Shown here piece by piece: positions 56,327-64,000 of a stretch of DNA of 64,000 bases; within the stretch, counting starts at the first letter, position 1, and every line of letters begins with the position of its first letter. The notes below the pieces were generated by a model. That model made no database searches. It was not told the DNA's origin and saw only the letters and a program-made list of their open reading frames with translations. Origin of the DNA: CAZABP01 sp964483245 (GTDB lineage Bacteria > Planctomycetota > UBA1135 > UBA2386); assembly GCA_964483245.1 (NCBI GenBank), contig CAZABP010000020.1, forward strand, positions 1 through 64,000. Direction: 5' to 3'. Made by a program: the position numbers and the translations under genes.

Positions 56327-56677
56327 ATGCCTGCGAAGTCCATTCTCGCGATGCCGTTTGCGAAGGTCTATCCGCTGTACGTCGGGAAGGCCGAACGCAA
56401 GAATCGAACGAAGGCAGAAGTCGATCAGATCATCCGCTGGCTGACCGGCTATGACGCCGCAGGCCTGCGGCTGCAGATCGAGCAGGAAGTCGATCTCGAG
56501 ACCTTCTTCACGCGAGCACCTGCGTTCCATCCGAACAGCTCGCTGATCAAAGGCGTCGTCTGCGGCATCCGCGTCGAAGAGATCCAGGATCCGCTGATGC
56601 AGAAGGTCCGTTACCTGGACAAGCTGATCGATGAGCTCGCCAAGGGGAAGGCGATGGAGAAGATCCTGCGCAAGTAG
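56327..56677 (+). CDS. DUF2200 family protein
   Basis: 116 residues, the usual DUF2200 length. Conserved core: AMPFAKVYPLYVGKAERKNRTKAEVDQIIRWLTGYD near residues 8-43, then FFTRAPAFHPNSSLIKGVVCGIRVEEIQDPLMQKVRYLDKLIDELAKGK. Cytoplasmic, mostly helical protein of unknown function that is widespread in bacteria. It stands alone on the + strand between minus-strand genes. The 201 bases after it hold nothing recognisable. Confidence 0.93.
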   Translation: MPAKSILAMPFAKVYPLYVGKAERKNRTKAEVDQIIRWLTGYDAAGLRLQIEQEVDLETFFTRAPAFHPNSSLIKGVVCGIRVEEIQDPLMQKVRYLDKLIDELAKGKAMEKILRK

Positions 56678-56878
56678 TCCGCGGCAGCATGGGTGACGAC
56701 ACTGCCAGGACTGGTCCGGCCGCGCGAGCGGAACCGACCGCGGTGCCCGACTCCGATGCGCGCCGGCAGTGCGGCGCGCGCACGTGAACACGTCGTACCC
56801 TGCCTGCTCGGGCTCGTGCGGCGGGTGACGCGCCAGGCCGGAGTGCGACACGATCCCCAGCAGCGCCCCGCTCCGCGG

Positions 56879-57145
56879 CTATGCCACCCGCCGCGCGCGC
56901 GCGAGCCCCACGAACGCGCCGATCACCCCCACCGCGATCATCACGATCCCGATCGTCCCCGGCAGTCCGCTCCCTTCCCGATCCCCGAACGTCAGGAAGC
57001 TGACCGCGGCGATCGCGGCGCCGAGCGAGACCAGCGCGCACGAGCCGTAGAACCAGAACAGCGACTTGCCGACCGCCGTGCGTTCGCGGCTGGACTCCTG
57101 CGGGACCGTCATCGCCGGCAGAGGATCGCGCGCGGTGTCGCTCAC
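56879..57145 (-). CDS. Small two-helix membrane protein
   Basis: 88 residues from GTG 57145, which overlaps the TGA of the GT2-FemAB gene (GTGA). Two membrane helices: SLFWFYGSCALVSLGAAIAAVSFL and GTIGIVMIAVGVIGAFVGLARA. The family was not recognised. Tight coupling suggests an accessory role in the glycosyltransferase operon. Fragments of a second copy lie at 49478-49612 and 56095-56165. Confidence 0.75.
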   Translation of the reverse strand: MSDTARDPLPAMTVPQESSRERTAVGKSLFWFYGSCALVSLGAAIAAVSFLTFGDREGSGLPGTIGIVMIAVGVIGAFVGLARARRVA

Positions 57146-59256
57146 GGCAAGGAGCGCGACAACCGGCCGCCGATCTTGGTCGTGAACCACAGCGGCAGTC
57201 TCGACCACACGCGCTGCGCGAGCCGCAGCCGCGGATTGCTCGGATGGAACTGCGGCGGCCGCGCATCCGACGACAGCAGCACGTAGTCGTAGGCGAGCGG
57301 CGTCGGCGTGAAGCCCATGTTCTTCTTGAACGCGGCCGGCCCGGTCTCGCGGCGGCTGCGCCCGAAGTCGAAGATCCGGTACCCGCGCTCCGCCGCCCAC
57401 TCCATGATCCGGCAGTAGACGAAGTCGTTGGCGCCGGTCTGGTTCGCCTCCGGCCGCGCGCCTGAGTAGTACGCGTACACCGTGTCACGGAAGCAGAAGC
57501 TGACCACGCCAGCCAGCGCGCGCCCGTCCGGCTCCTGCACGAGGTGCAGCACGACGCGCGAGCCGAACTCCTCGAACAGGTTGCGGAACCACCGCAGCGG
57601 CAGCGACGGCGAGCCGAGCCGGCGCTTGTTGCAGGCGAACAGCTCGTAGAACCGCGCGAGGTCGTGGCTCTCTTCGCAGCGCAGGCCGTACCGGTCGCGC
57701 GCACGGCGCACCTCGGCGCGCGCGCGCTTGGGGATCGCCGGCATCACGTCGGCCGGATCGCGCGGCAGCTCCTTGCGGAACGTCGCATACAGGTCCGTCC
57801 CGACGCCGAACGTCTGCAGCGCGGCCAGATTGCGCAGCTCGAGCACGCTGGCGCGCGTCTCCGGCGCCAGCTCGCGCGCCGCCTTGACCAGCGCCTGGAT
57901 GACTTCGACGTCGTCGTCGGCATCCAGCGGCCCCCCATACACGGCATATGGCGTGCTGATCAGGCTGCGTCCGGTGAACATGCTCTTGACTGCGAACAGC
58001 GGCAGCACGCCGACCAGCCGCAGGCCGCGCTCGGCGACCAGGTAGTGCGGCACGTGCTGGAACGTCTCGTCGACGACGCGCCGCCAGCTGGTCAGGTGGA
58101 ACGGCGTGCCGCGCGGATGCGCCAGCACGAACTCGTCCCAGCGCGCGTCTTCGCCCGGCAGCAGCTCGCGCACGCGCAGCCGTTCCTCGCGCACGGCCGG
58201 CATCCGCTCGACGCCGGCGCTGACGATCGCGGCGACGACGTCCGGATCCGGCGGCAGCGGCGCGCCGGGCGCCAGCTCGACGACCTCGTCGACCTTGTAT
58301 TCACGCAGGTTGCGCGCCTGCGTGAAGATCACGATCTCGCCGACGAGCCCGAATCCGATCAACTGCACGCCGAACGCGCCGAGGATCACGCCGAGGATGA
58401 ACGCCGGCCGCTCACTGAGGCCGCGTCCCGCTTCGGCGAAGAACCGCTGGTAGATCGGATCGATGCAGAGCACGAAGCCGGCCAGGATCGCGACCAGCCC
58501 GAGCATCCCGAAGAACCGCAGCGGCTTCTGCGTGAACCGCGTCAGGAACGCGATCGCCAGGATGTCGAACACGCGCCGCAGATAGACGGCGACGCCATAG
58601 AACCCGTGCCGCCCTTTCTCCTCGCGGTGGCGGACCTTGACCTCGACGACGCGGAACCCGCGCCGCTGCGCGATGACCGGCAGGAACCGGTACATGTCGC
58701 CGTAGACCGCGATCTCCTCGAGCACGTGCCGGCGCATGCCGCGCAGGCTGCTGTTGAGGTCGTGGAACCGGGTTCCCATCGCCACGCGCAGGACCCAGTT
58801 GAAGAACCGCGACTGCAGCCGGTTCAGCCATGGGTCGACCCGCGGATGGCGCCAGGTCGCGACGAACTCGGCACCCCCCTCGAGCGCGCGGAGGACCTTC
58901 AACACGTCCTCCGGCTCGCTTTGCAGATACTCCGGGAGGTTCAGCACGAACTCCCCCTCGGCCCGCTCGACACCGGCCGACAGCGCGATCGACTCACCGA
59001 GCCCGCCACCCTGCAGCCGCACGATCTTGATCGGATGGTGTTCGCGCAGCAGCGTCAGCTCCCGCTCGATCTGCTGCGGCGCGGTGTCGAGCACGAACAC
59101 GAACTCGAACGGATACTGCGCCTCGCGCAGCGGCTGGCTGTAGGCCTCGACCAGCGCGCGCACCGACGCGTGCGCGCTGGTCACCGGCACGATCAGCGAG
59201 ACCTTGGCCAGCGACGGCTCGGTCCGCGCGTCCGACAGCGCCGCGACGCCGGTCAA
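57142..59256 (-). CDS. Fusion of GT2 glycosyltransferase and FemAB-like acyltransferase
   Basis: 704 residues. Residues 15-240 are a GT2 domain of the dolichol-phosphate-mannose-synthase kind (VSLIVPVTSAHASV; LNLPEYLQSEPEDVLKVL replaces the usual DGDLQ-type acidic motif). Two membrane helices follow (GMLGLVAILAGFVLCI and FILGVILGAFGVQLIGFGLVGEIVIF). From about residue 365 a FemAB/GNAT-like part begins: LLPGEDARWDEFVLAHPRGTPFHLTSWRRVV ... STPYAVYGGPL ... YAYYSGARPEANQTGANDFVYCRIMEWAAERGYRIFDFGRS. This half is like FemAB proteins linked to exosortase (XrtA) polysaccharide systems. The start is TTG 59256 in a TTGA overlap with the next GT2 gene. Likely role: surface polysaccharide or peptide-glycan assembly. 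Confidence 0.85.
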   Translation of the reverse strand: MTGVAALSDARTEPSLAKVSLIVPVTSAHASVRALVEAYSQPLREAQYPFEFVFVLDTAPQQIERELTLLREHHPIKIVRLQGGGLGESIALSAGVERAEGEFVLNLPEYLQSEPEDVLKVLRALEGGAEFVATWRHPRVDPWLNRLQSRFFNWVLRVAMGTRFHDLNSSLRGMRRHVLEEIAVYGDMYRFLPVIAQRRGFRVVEVKVRHREEKGRHGFYGVAVYLRRVFDILAIAFLTRFTQKPLRFFGMLGLVAILAGFVLCIDPIYQRFFAEAGRGLSERPAFILGVILGAFGVQLIGFGLVGEIVIFTQARNLREYKVDEVVELAPGAPLPPDPDVVAAIVSAGVERMPAVREERLRVRELLPGEDARWDEFVLAHPRGTPFHLTSWRRVVDETFQHVPHYLVAERGLRLVGVLPLFAVKSMFTGRSLISTPYAVYGGPLDADDDVEVIQALVKAARELAPETRASVLELRNLAALQTFGVGTDLYATFRKELPRDPADVMPAIPKRARAEVRRARDRYGLRCEESHDLARFYELFACNKRRLGSPSLPLRWFRNLFEEFGSRVVLHLVQEPDGRALAGVVSFCFRDTVYAYYSGARPEANQTGANDFVYCRIMEWAAERGYRIFDFGRSRRETGPAAFKKNMGFTPTPLAYDYVLLSSDARPPQFHPSNPRLRLAQRVWSRLPLWFTTKIGGRLSRSLP

Positions 59257-60239
59257 GCGCGCGCCTCCCGCGCGGTCAGCGCGATGCGCCGGCGGAACAG
59301 CTCGGAGACCTTGATCTGCAGCTCCGCCAGGAAGCCGAGCAGGAACACGTTGAACGCGATCACCAGCGCCGCCGCCCCACCGGTCATGTAGCTGCTGTCG
59401 TAGTGCCGCTCGAGCCAGATCCCATCGGTGCCGACGTGGAACGCGCCGAGGAAGAACAACACCGGGGCGAGCAGGAACAATGGCATCGACAGCAGCCCGA
59501 ACCCGCGCAATGGGTGTGCCGCGAACTCGATGACCATCTTGATCACCAGCAGGTCGACCAGCACGCGGAAGATCCGCCCGAGCCCATACTTCGACCGGCC
59601 GAACCGCCGGGCATGGTGCCGCACCGGCAGCTCGGCGACGCGCGCGCCGATCCCCGAGGCCAGCGCCGCGATGAACCGGTGCATCTCCGAGTACAGGTCG
59701 AGCCCGCGGATGACCCAGCCGCGGTAGGCCTTCAGCGAGCAGCCGGTGTCATGGATCGGGACCCCTGTCACGCGCTGGATCAGCCAGTTGGCGATCTTGG
59801 ACGGGACCAGCCGCGTCGCGTAGCGGTCGCGCCGGTCGCGGCGCCAGCCACAGACGATGTCGTAGCCCTGCTCCAGCCGCTCGATCATGCGCGGGATGTC
59901 GGCCGGGTCGTTCTGCAGGTCCCCGTCCATGCTGATCACGATGTCCCCGCGCGCCGCCTCGAAGCCGGCCGCCATCGCCGAGGTCTGACCGTAGTTGCGG
60001 CGGAACAACAGGCCGCGCACGCGCGGGTCGGCCATCGCGAGCCCGCGGATCGCGACGCGCGTGTCATCGGAACTTCCGTCGTCGACGAACAGGATCTCGA
60101 AGCTGCGCCCGGTCCCCTGCAGCGTATGCACGAGCGCCGCGTACAGGATCGGCACGTTGCGCTCCTCGTTGAACACCGGAATCACGATGCTGACCCCAGG
60201 GCGGCGGCGGTACTGCGTCTCGGTCGAGGCCGGCGTCAT
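59253..60239 (-). CDS. GT2 polyprenyl-phosphate glycosyltransferase (DPM1/GtrB-like)
   Basis: 328 residues from ATG 60239. Canonical GT2 motifs: SIVIPVFNEERNV, FVDDGSSDDT, ISMDGDLQNDPADIPRMI (metal-binding DxD and the DLQ signature) and SLKAYRGWVIRGLDLYSEMHRFI. Two C-terminal membrane helices (GLLSMPLFLLAPVLFFLGAFHVG and AALVIAFNVFLLGFLAELQIKV) complete the GtrB/ArnC-like layout. It should transfer a sugar to a polyprenyl phosphate on the inner face of the membrane. It overlaps the GT2-FemAB gene downstream, and the three minus-strand genes probably form one operon for surface-glycan synthesis. Confidence 0.93.
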   Translation of the reverse strand: MTPASTETQYRRRPGVSIVIPVFNEERNVPILYAALVHTLQGTGRSFEILFVDDGSSDDTRVAIRGLAMADPRVRGLLFRRNYGQTSAMAAGFEAARGDIVISMDGDLQNDPADIPRMIERLEQGYDIVCGWRRDRRDRYATRLVPSKIANWLIQRVTGVPIHDTGCSLKAYRGWVIRGLDLYSEMHRFIAALASGIGARVAELPVRHHARRFGRSKYGLGRIFRVLVDLLVIKMVIEFAAHPLRGFGLLSMPLFLLAPVLFFLGAFHVGTDGIWLERHYDSSYMTGGAAALVIAFNVFLLGFLAELQIKVSELFRRRIALTAREARA

Positions 60240-60291
60240 GTCGAGCCGGTCAGGATAGCGGTGCGTTCCCATCGCGAGATCAGGGCAACCG

Positions 60292-60714
60292 TCATCCGCC
60301 GACGAGGCGGGTGCACAGCCATAGCGTGGCCGCGGCTGCGACGCACGCGACGATCGCGATCCACACGGGCCGGCGGCGGCGGCGGCCGCGCGTAGGCGTC
60401 GGCCCGGGCAGGATGCTGCCGAGCGCGCGGTCGATGCGGCGTTCGGCCTCGGCGAGATCCTCGTCCTCGAGCGCCATCGCCATCGCGCGGACGCGACCCG
60501 GCAGCAGGTCCAGCTCTTCGGGGTCGGCGTGCAGCAGATCACGGACGCTCGGGCCTTTGAACTCGCGCACGAGCTTGACCGGGCTCTCGGCGGTGTCACC
60601 GCCCCCCCGCAACAACAGGAATCCGGATGCGTCCGTCGGGCGGCTGCACGTGGCGCAGCCGATCCCGCCGCAGCGCGGGCAGGTGCCGGTCTCGCTGCCG
60701 TCCTCCTGGACCAT
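60292..60714 (-). CDS. Small zinc-ribbon protein with C-terminal membrane anchor
   Basis: 140 residues from ATG 60714. An N-terminal cysteine motif CPRCGGIGCATC resembles one DnaJ-type zinc repeat. An acidic helical middle follows (VRDLLHADPEELDLLPGRVRAMAMALEDEDLAEAERRIDRAL). Then comes a basic stretch RGRRRRRP and one C-terminal helix VWIAIVACVAAAATLWLCTRLV, a tail-anchor layout. Function unknown. It is 52 bases upstream of the GT2 gene on the same strand and divergent from the pseudo-kinase gene. Confidence 0.7.
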   Translation of the reverse strand: MVQEDGSETGTCPRCGGIGCATCSRPTDASGFLLLRGGGDTAESPVKLVREFKGPSVRDLLHADPEELDLLPGRVRAMAMALEDEDLAEAERRIDRALGSILPGPTPTRGRRRRRPVWIAIVACVAAAATLWLCTRLVGG

Positions 60715-60786
60715 CGGATCCTGTATCGGCGCCGGCCGCCCCGGCGCGGGAGGCGGATACGTTCTGACGTCCGAGTCACGAACTGG

Positions 60787-61803
60787 ATGTCCCTGCAGCA
60801 GCGGATCGCGCTGGTCGGCGCCGACGAGGCGGTCCGGACCACGTTCGCACCGGCCCGACGCCGGGTCGTGCGCAGCTTCGTCGACCTGCACGCGGAGCTG
60901 CCGGCGATCACACAGTTCCAGCCGCACCTGCTGGTCTGGCGCTGCGATGCGTTCGCGGCGCGCGAGCTCGGCGCCGCCGAACTGCTGGCGGCGCTGCTGC
61001 CGGCAACCCAGCTCGTCGTGCTGCTGCCCCCGGCGGAGGAAGCGACCAGCGCCCCGCTCGCGGCCGAGCATGGGATCCAACTGCTGACCCTGCCGCTGCG
61101 TCAGGAGGCGGTCGTCGCCCTGCTCGCGGCGGAACCGGTCACGACGCCGGCCGGGCTGCTCGAGCCGCTGACCGAGATGGTCAGCGGGCTGACCGACGCG
61201 CTGAACAACCCGCTGCAGCTCGCGCAGGGTCATCTGCAGCTGCTGCAAGCCGCCCTCCCCCCCGGCAGCGACGGACTGCTGCCGCACCTGCAGGCGATCC
61301 GGGCCGCGCTCGCCCGGGTCGATGGGACCCTGCAGAGCCTGCGCCGCGTCGGGCGCCGCCAGCCGGCGCCCGAGCCGGTCGAGCTCGGCGAGCTCGTGCG
61401 CGAGGTGGCCGAGCAGTTGCCGGACGCGCAGGGTGCTCAGCTGAGCACCCTGCCCGCGCCGCAGCTGCGGTTGATGCTCGCCCGCGCCGCCTGGCTCGAC
61501 CTGCTGCACCGGTTCGTCGCGACGGCTGCAGCGCTCGGTGCACCCGGGACGCAGCCGGAGCTCGCATGGGCTGCGGCGGAGCCGGTCCTGCAGGCGACGC
61601 TGCGCCTGCCGGACGGCTTCCCAGCCTGGCGCCTGCCGCCGACGTTCGCACCGTTCCTGCTGACGCGGCTGCTGCGCGACAGCCCGCACGTGCTGGAGCT
61701 GTTCCTGGTCCAGGTGCTGGCCGCGGCGCATGGAGGCCGCGCACGCGCCTGCCGGATCGGCGCCGACCGCCTGCGTCTCGACCTCGCGTTTCCGGCCGGT
61801 TGA
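60787..61803 (+). CDS. Histidine-kinase-like protein with lost phospho-acceptor (pseudokinase)
   Basis: 338 residues from ATG 60787. The N-terminal 115 residues follow a receiver-like strand-helix pattern (RIALVGADEAVRTTFAPARR ... HLLVWRCDAF ... TQLVVLLPPAEE) without acidic pocket residues. A HisKA-like hairpin follows: LTEMVSGLTDALNNPLQLAQGHLQLL, where the H box SHELNNPL is TDALNNPL, so the phospho-acceptor His is Asp137. The C-terminal 170 residues lie where the ATPase should be, but no N, G1 or G2 box is seen. Probably not a kinase; it may act as a binding partner of the sigma-54 activator encoded 76 bases downstream. Confidence 0.68.
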   Translation: MSLQQRIALVGADEAVRTTFAPARRRVVRSFVDLHAELPAITQFQPHLLVWRCDAFAARELGAAELLAALLPATQLVVLLPPAEEATSAPLAAEHGIQLLTLPLRQEAVVALLAAEPVTTPAGLLEPLTEMVSGLTDALNNPLQLAQGHLQLLQAALPPGSDGLLPHLQAIRAALARVDGTLQSLRRVGRRQPAPEPVELGELVREVAEQLPDAQGAQLSTLPAPQLRLMLARAAWLDLLHRFVATAAALGAPGTQPELAWAAAEPVLQATLRLPDGFPAWRLPPTFAPFLLTRLLRDSPHVLELFLVQVLAAAHGGRARACRIGADRLRLDLAFPAG

Positions 61804-61879
61804 CCCGATCCGATCGGGGGTTCCGTGCGCGCCGCAGGCACCATGCGCGCCACGGTCGATCACGGATCTGCGGACCTCC

Positions 61880-63265
61880 ATGAAGCGCATCCTGATCGCC
61901 GATCCGGACCCGGGCACCCAGCGCGACCTGCGCGGGATCCTCGAGCACTCCGGGCACACGACGCTGTGCGTTCCGGACGGCACGCGCGCGCTGTCGGAGC
62001 TGCTCGAAGATCCGGACATCGAGCTCGTGCTGGCGGAGACGAAGCTGCCAGGTCTGGACGGTCGCGCGCTGCTGCGCGAGCTGCGCCAGCAGCGGCCGGA
62101 GGTCGCCGTGATCCTGCTGACCGCGTTCGGGACGGTCGAAGATGCGGTCTCGGCGATGCGCGAGGGGGCGGCCGACTTCCTCGGCAAGCCGTTCAGCCAG
62201 GAGCAGGTGCGGCTCGCGATCGACCGCGCGCTCGAGCGTGCGGCGCTGGTGCGCGAGAACCAGGATCTGCGCGACGCGCTCGACGACCGGCTCGAGCTCG
62301 ACAACTTCGTCGCGACCGATGCGCGCATGCAGGCGGTCTGCAAGACGATCCGCGCCGTCGCGCCGACACGGACCACGGTCCTGATCACCGGGGAGTCCGG
62401 CACTGGCAAGACCCTGCTCGCGCGCGCGCTGCACCGGCTGTCCGACCGCCGGCAGGGGCCGTTCGTCGAGGTCAACTGCGGGGCGCTGCCGGAGACGCTG
62501 CTCGAGTCAGAGCTGTTCGGGCATGTCCGCGGCGCGTTCACCGGCGCGGTCAAGGACCGGCCGGGGAAGTTCGAAGCAGCGCACGGCGGGACGATCTTCC
62601 TCGACGAGGTCGGGACGTCGTCGCCGGGGTTCCAGGTCAAGCTGCTGCGGGTGCTGCAGGAGCGGCAGATCGAGCGGGTCGGCGACACCAGGACGATCCC
62701 GGTCGACGTCCGCGTCGTGCTCGCGACGAACCTGGACCTCGCCGCTGCCGTGCGCGAGGGCCGGTTCCGCGAGGACCTCTACTACCGGATCCACGTCGTC
62801 ACGGTCGAGATGCCGCCGCTGCGCGCGCGCCGCGACGACATCCCGCTGCTGGCCCGGCACTTCCTGCACCGGATCGCACGGGAGACCGGACGCGCGGTGA
62901 CCGGGATCACGCCACGGGCGCTGGCGCTGCTGCAGCAGGCGCCGTGGCCGGGGAATGTCCGCCAGCTGGAGAACGTCATCGAGCGGGCGATCGTGCTGTG
63001 CGAGTCGGCGGTGGTGGACGTCGGCGACCTGCCGCCTGATCTCGGCGCGATCCAGCGCCCGGACCTGCCGGCGACGCCGGTCGCGGGGCCGGGGCTGCTG
63101 TGGCACCCGGGGCAGACACTGCGCGAGGCACTCGACGGCGCCGAACTGCAGATCCTGCAGGCGGCGCTGGCGCAGCACGGCGGCAGCCGCCAGACCACTG
63201 CGCAGGCGCTGCGGATCAACCGCAGCACGCTGTTCCACAAGCTGCGGCGCTACGGACTCGGATGA
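61880..63265 (+). CDS. Sigma-54-dependent activator with altered receiver domain
   Basis: 461 residues from ATG 61880. The receiver domain keeps Thr (ILLTAFG) and Lys (LGKPFS), but the phospho-acceptor position is Glu53 (LVLAETKLPG) and one acidic pocket residue is Pro (IADPD). The AAA+ domain is complete: Walker A GESGTGKT, sigma-54 contact loop GAFTGA, Walker B GGTIFLDEVG and RFREDLYYRIHVVTVEMPPLRARRDDIPLL. A Fis-type helix-turn-helix ends the protein (RQTTAQALRINRSTLFHKLRRYGLG). Glu at this place often mimics phosphorylation, so the protein may be constitutively active or controlled by protein binding. Its targets are unknown. Confidence 0.93.
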   Translation: MKRILIADPDPGTQRDLRGILEHSGHTTLCVPDGTRALSELLEDPDIELVLAETKLPGLDGRALLRELRQQRPEVAVILLTAFGTVEDAVSAMREGAADFLGKPFSQEQVRLAIDRALERAALVRENQDLRDALDDRLELDNFVATDARMQAVCKTIRAVAPTRTTVLITGESGTGKTLLARALHRLSDRRQGPFVEVNCGALPETLLESELFGHVRGAFTGAVKDRPGKFEAAHGGTIFLDEVGTSSPGFQVKLLRVLQERQIERVGDTRTIPVDVRVVLATNLDLAAAVREGRFREDLYYRIHVVTVEMPPLRARRDDIPLLARHFLHRIARETGRAVTGITPRALALLQQAPWPGNVRQLENVIERAIVLCESAVVDVGDLPPDLGAIQRPDLPATPVAGPGLLWHPGQTLREALDGAELQILQAALAQHGGSRQTTAQALRINRSTLFHKLRRYGLG

Positions 63266-63297
63266 GCGCCGTCCAGCAAGGGCTATAACGACCCACG

Positions 63298-64000
63298 ATG
63301 TTGCGACGCACGCTGCTCGCCTTCGTCGGCTTCTGCCTCCTGGTCCTCGTGCTGATCGTCAGCTACGCGGCGCTCGGGCTGTCGGGGCCGGCGAGCGCCG
63401 TCGATGACGCGGAGCGACGGCTCGCGGCCGGCGAGCTGACGGCGGCGATCACCAAGCTCGACCTCGCCGAGCAGGAGCTCGACGACCGCAGCGATCCGGC
63501 GCTGCTGGAGCGGATCCTGCGGTTGCGGCGGGACGCGTGGCAACGCAGCCGCAACTGGACCCGTGCGCTGGCCGACACCGAGCGGCTGCTGAACGAGCAC
63601 GTGCCGGGCGACGCGGCGCTGACGCTGGATCGGATCTGGCTCTTGCTGCAGGACGACAAGCCGGAGGAAGGCCTGCGCGCTGCGCGCATGTTCCTCGACC
63701 GCAATCCCGGCCATGGTGGCGCCCTCGAACTGGCGGGCGAGGCGAACCAGCTGCTGTACCAGGCCGAGGTGCGCAAGCTGGTCGCCGAGCTGGCGACCAA
63801 GCTGCCGAGCACTGCACACGCGAGCGCGCTGGCCGGCCTCCGGCCGTATCTGTTCACCGGTGCCGACGACCCGCTCGGCTACCGCGGCAAGCAGCAGTTC
63901 GACGCGATCGTGCAGCGGCACGCGCCGGGCGACGCCGCGAGCGGGCACTACGACACCTGGCTGCGTGCCCTTCGCGGGCGGATCCAGCAGGCGCAGGCGG
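63298..64000 (+). CDS. Membrane-anchored TPR-like protein (partial)
   Basis: At least 234 residues from ATG 63298; the frame is still open at the window edge. One N-terminal helix (TLLAFVGFCLLVLVLIVSYAALGL) is followed by helical repeats of TPR type: DDAERRLAAGELTAAITKLDLAEQELDDRS, ALADTERLLNEHVPGDAALTLDRIWLLLQDDKPEEGLRAARMFLDRNPGHGGALELAGEA. It starts 32 bases after the sigma-54 activator on the same strand. Antisense open frames in this stretch are shadows. Function unknown; the repeat region suggests protein-protein contacts at the membrane. Confidence 0.8.
   Translation, partial: MLRRTLLAFVGFCLLVLVLIVSYAALGLSGPASAVDDAERRLAAGELTAAITKLDLAEQELDDRSDPALLERILRLRRDAWQRSRNWTRALADTERLLNEHVPGDAALTLDRIWLLLQDDKPEEGLRAARMFLDRNPGHGGALELAGEANQLLYQAEVRKLVAELATKLPSTAHASALAGLRPYLFTGADDPLGYRGKQQFDAIVQRHAPGDAASGHYDTWLRALRGRIQQAQA

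Noticed and set aside
63283..63948. Minus-strand open frame of 221 codons at the right edge
   Set aside because: The + strand has an uninterrupted frame with a start codon, membrane helix and TPR-like repeats from 63298 to the edge, which fits better.

Overview
The window is high-GC bacterial DNA, densely coded on both strands, with many GTG and TTG starts and frequent 4-base ATGA/GTGA overlaps. No rRNA, tRNA or CRISPR array was recognised. Several families point to a Planctomycetota-like Gram-negative bacterium: SBBP and FG-GAP beta-propeller surface proteins with an 'YGASTPGCAGP'-type C-terminal domain, an ECF sigma factor with a large zinc-finger/FecR anti-sigma protein, a GT2-FemAB fusion, and an outer-membrane barrel. 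The phylum call is inferred from gene content, not computed.

Layout. 0-5 kb: PrkA kinase, two glutaminyl-cyclase-type M28 peptidases and an alpha/beta hydrolase. 5-8.4 kb: ECF sigma/anti-sigma pair. 8.6-11.4 kb: two convergent genes that have each lost catalytic residues (a HAD protein and a threonine-dehydratase-fold protein), ComF, and a membrane protein. 11.5-17.2 kb: gatCAB and an ABC-2 exporter pair. 17.3-21.4 kb: MacB/MacA-like export genes and a receiver-like/DUF3052 protein. 21.5-28.3 kb: guaA, guaB, pgi, a methyltransferase and a sodium:solute symporter. 28.3-38.7 kb: a multiheme cytochrome locus. 38.7-46 kb: S9 peptidase, two DUF6263-like proteins, a TPR/zinc-protease protein, an SH3-like protein and a PEGA protein. 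46-49.7 kb: GmhB-type phosphatase with an extra domain, then small accessory genes, a frameshifted gene and gene debris. 49.7-56 kb: three secreted beta-propeller proteins, two of them a tandem duplication. 56.3-60.7 kb: DUF2200, a two-helix membrane protein and two glycosyltransferase genes. 60.8-64 kb: a histidine-kinase-like protein and a sigma-54 activator that both lack their phosphorylation residues, then the start of a TPR-like gene.

The most striking system is at 28.3-38.7 kb. It holds a tetraheme cytochrome, an OmcA/MtrC-type decaheme lipoprotein, a 13-heme lipoprotein cytochrome and an outer-membrane barrel, which is the part list of a porin-cytochrome conduit for moving electrons across the outer membrane. 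Beside them lie a complete NtrC-type activator and a V4R-PAS histidine kinase. Both cytochrome operons have a good -24/-12 sigma-54 promoter just upstream of the first gene, so the two-component pair probably controls the conduit. By contrast, the pair at 60.8-63.3 kb has His replaced by Asp in the kinase and Asp replaced by Glu in the receiver, which suggests a phosphorylation-independent regulator.
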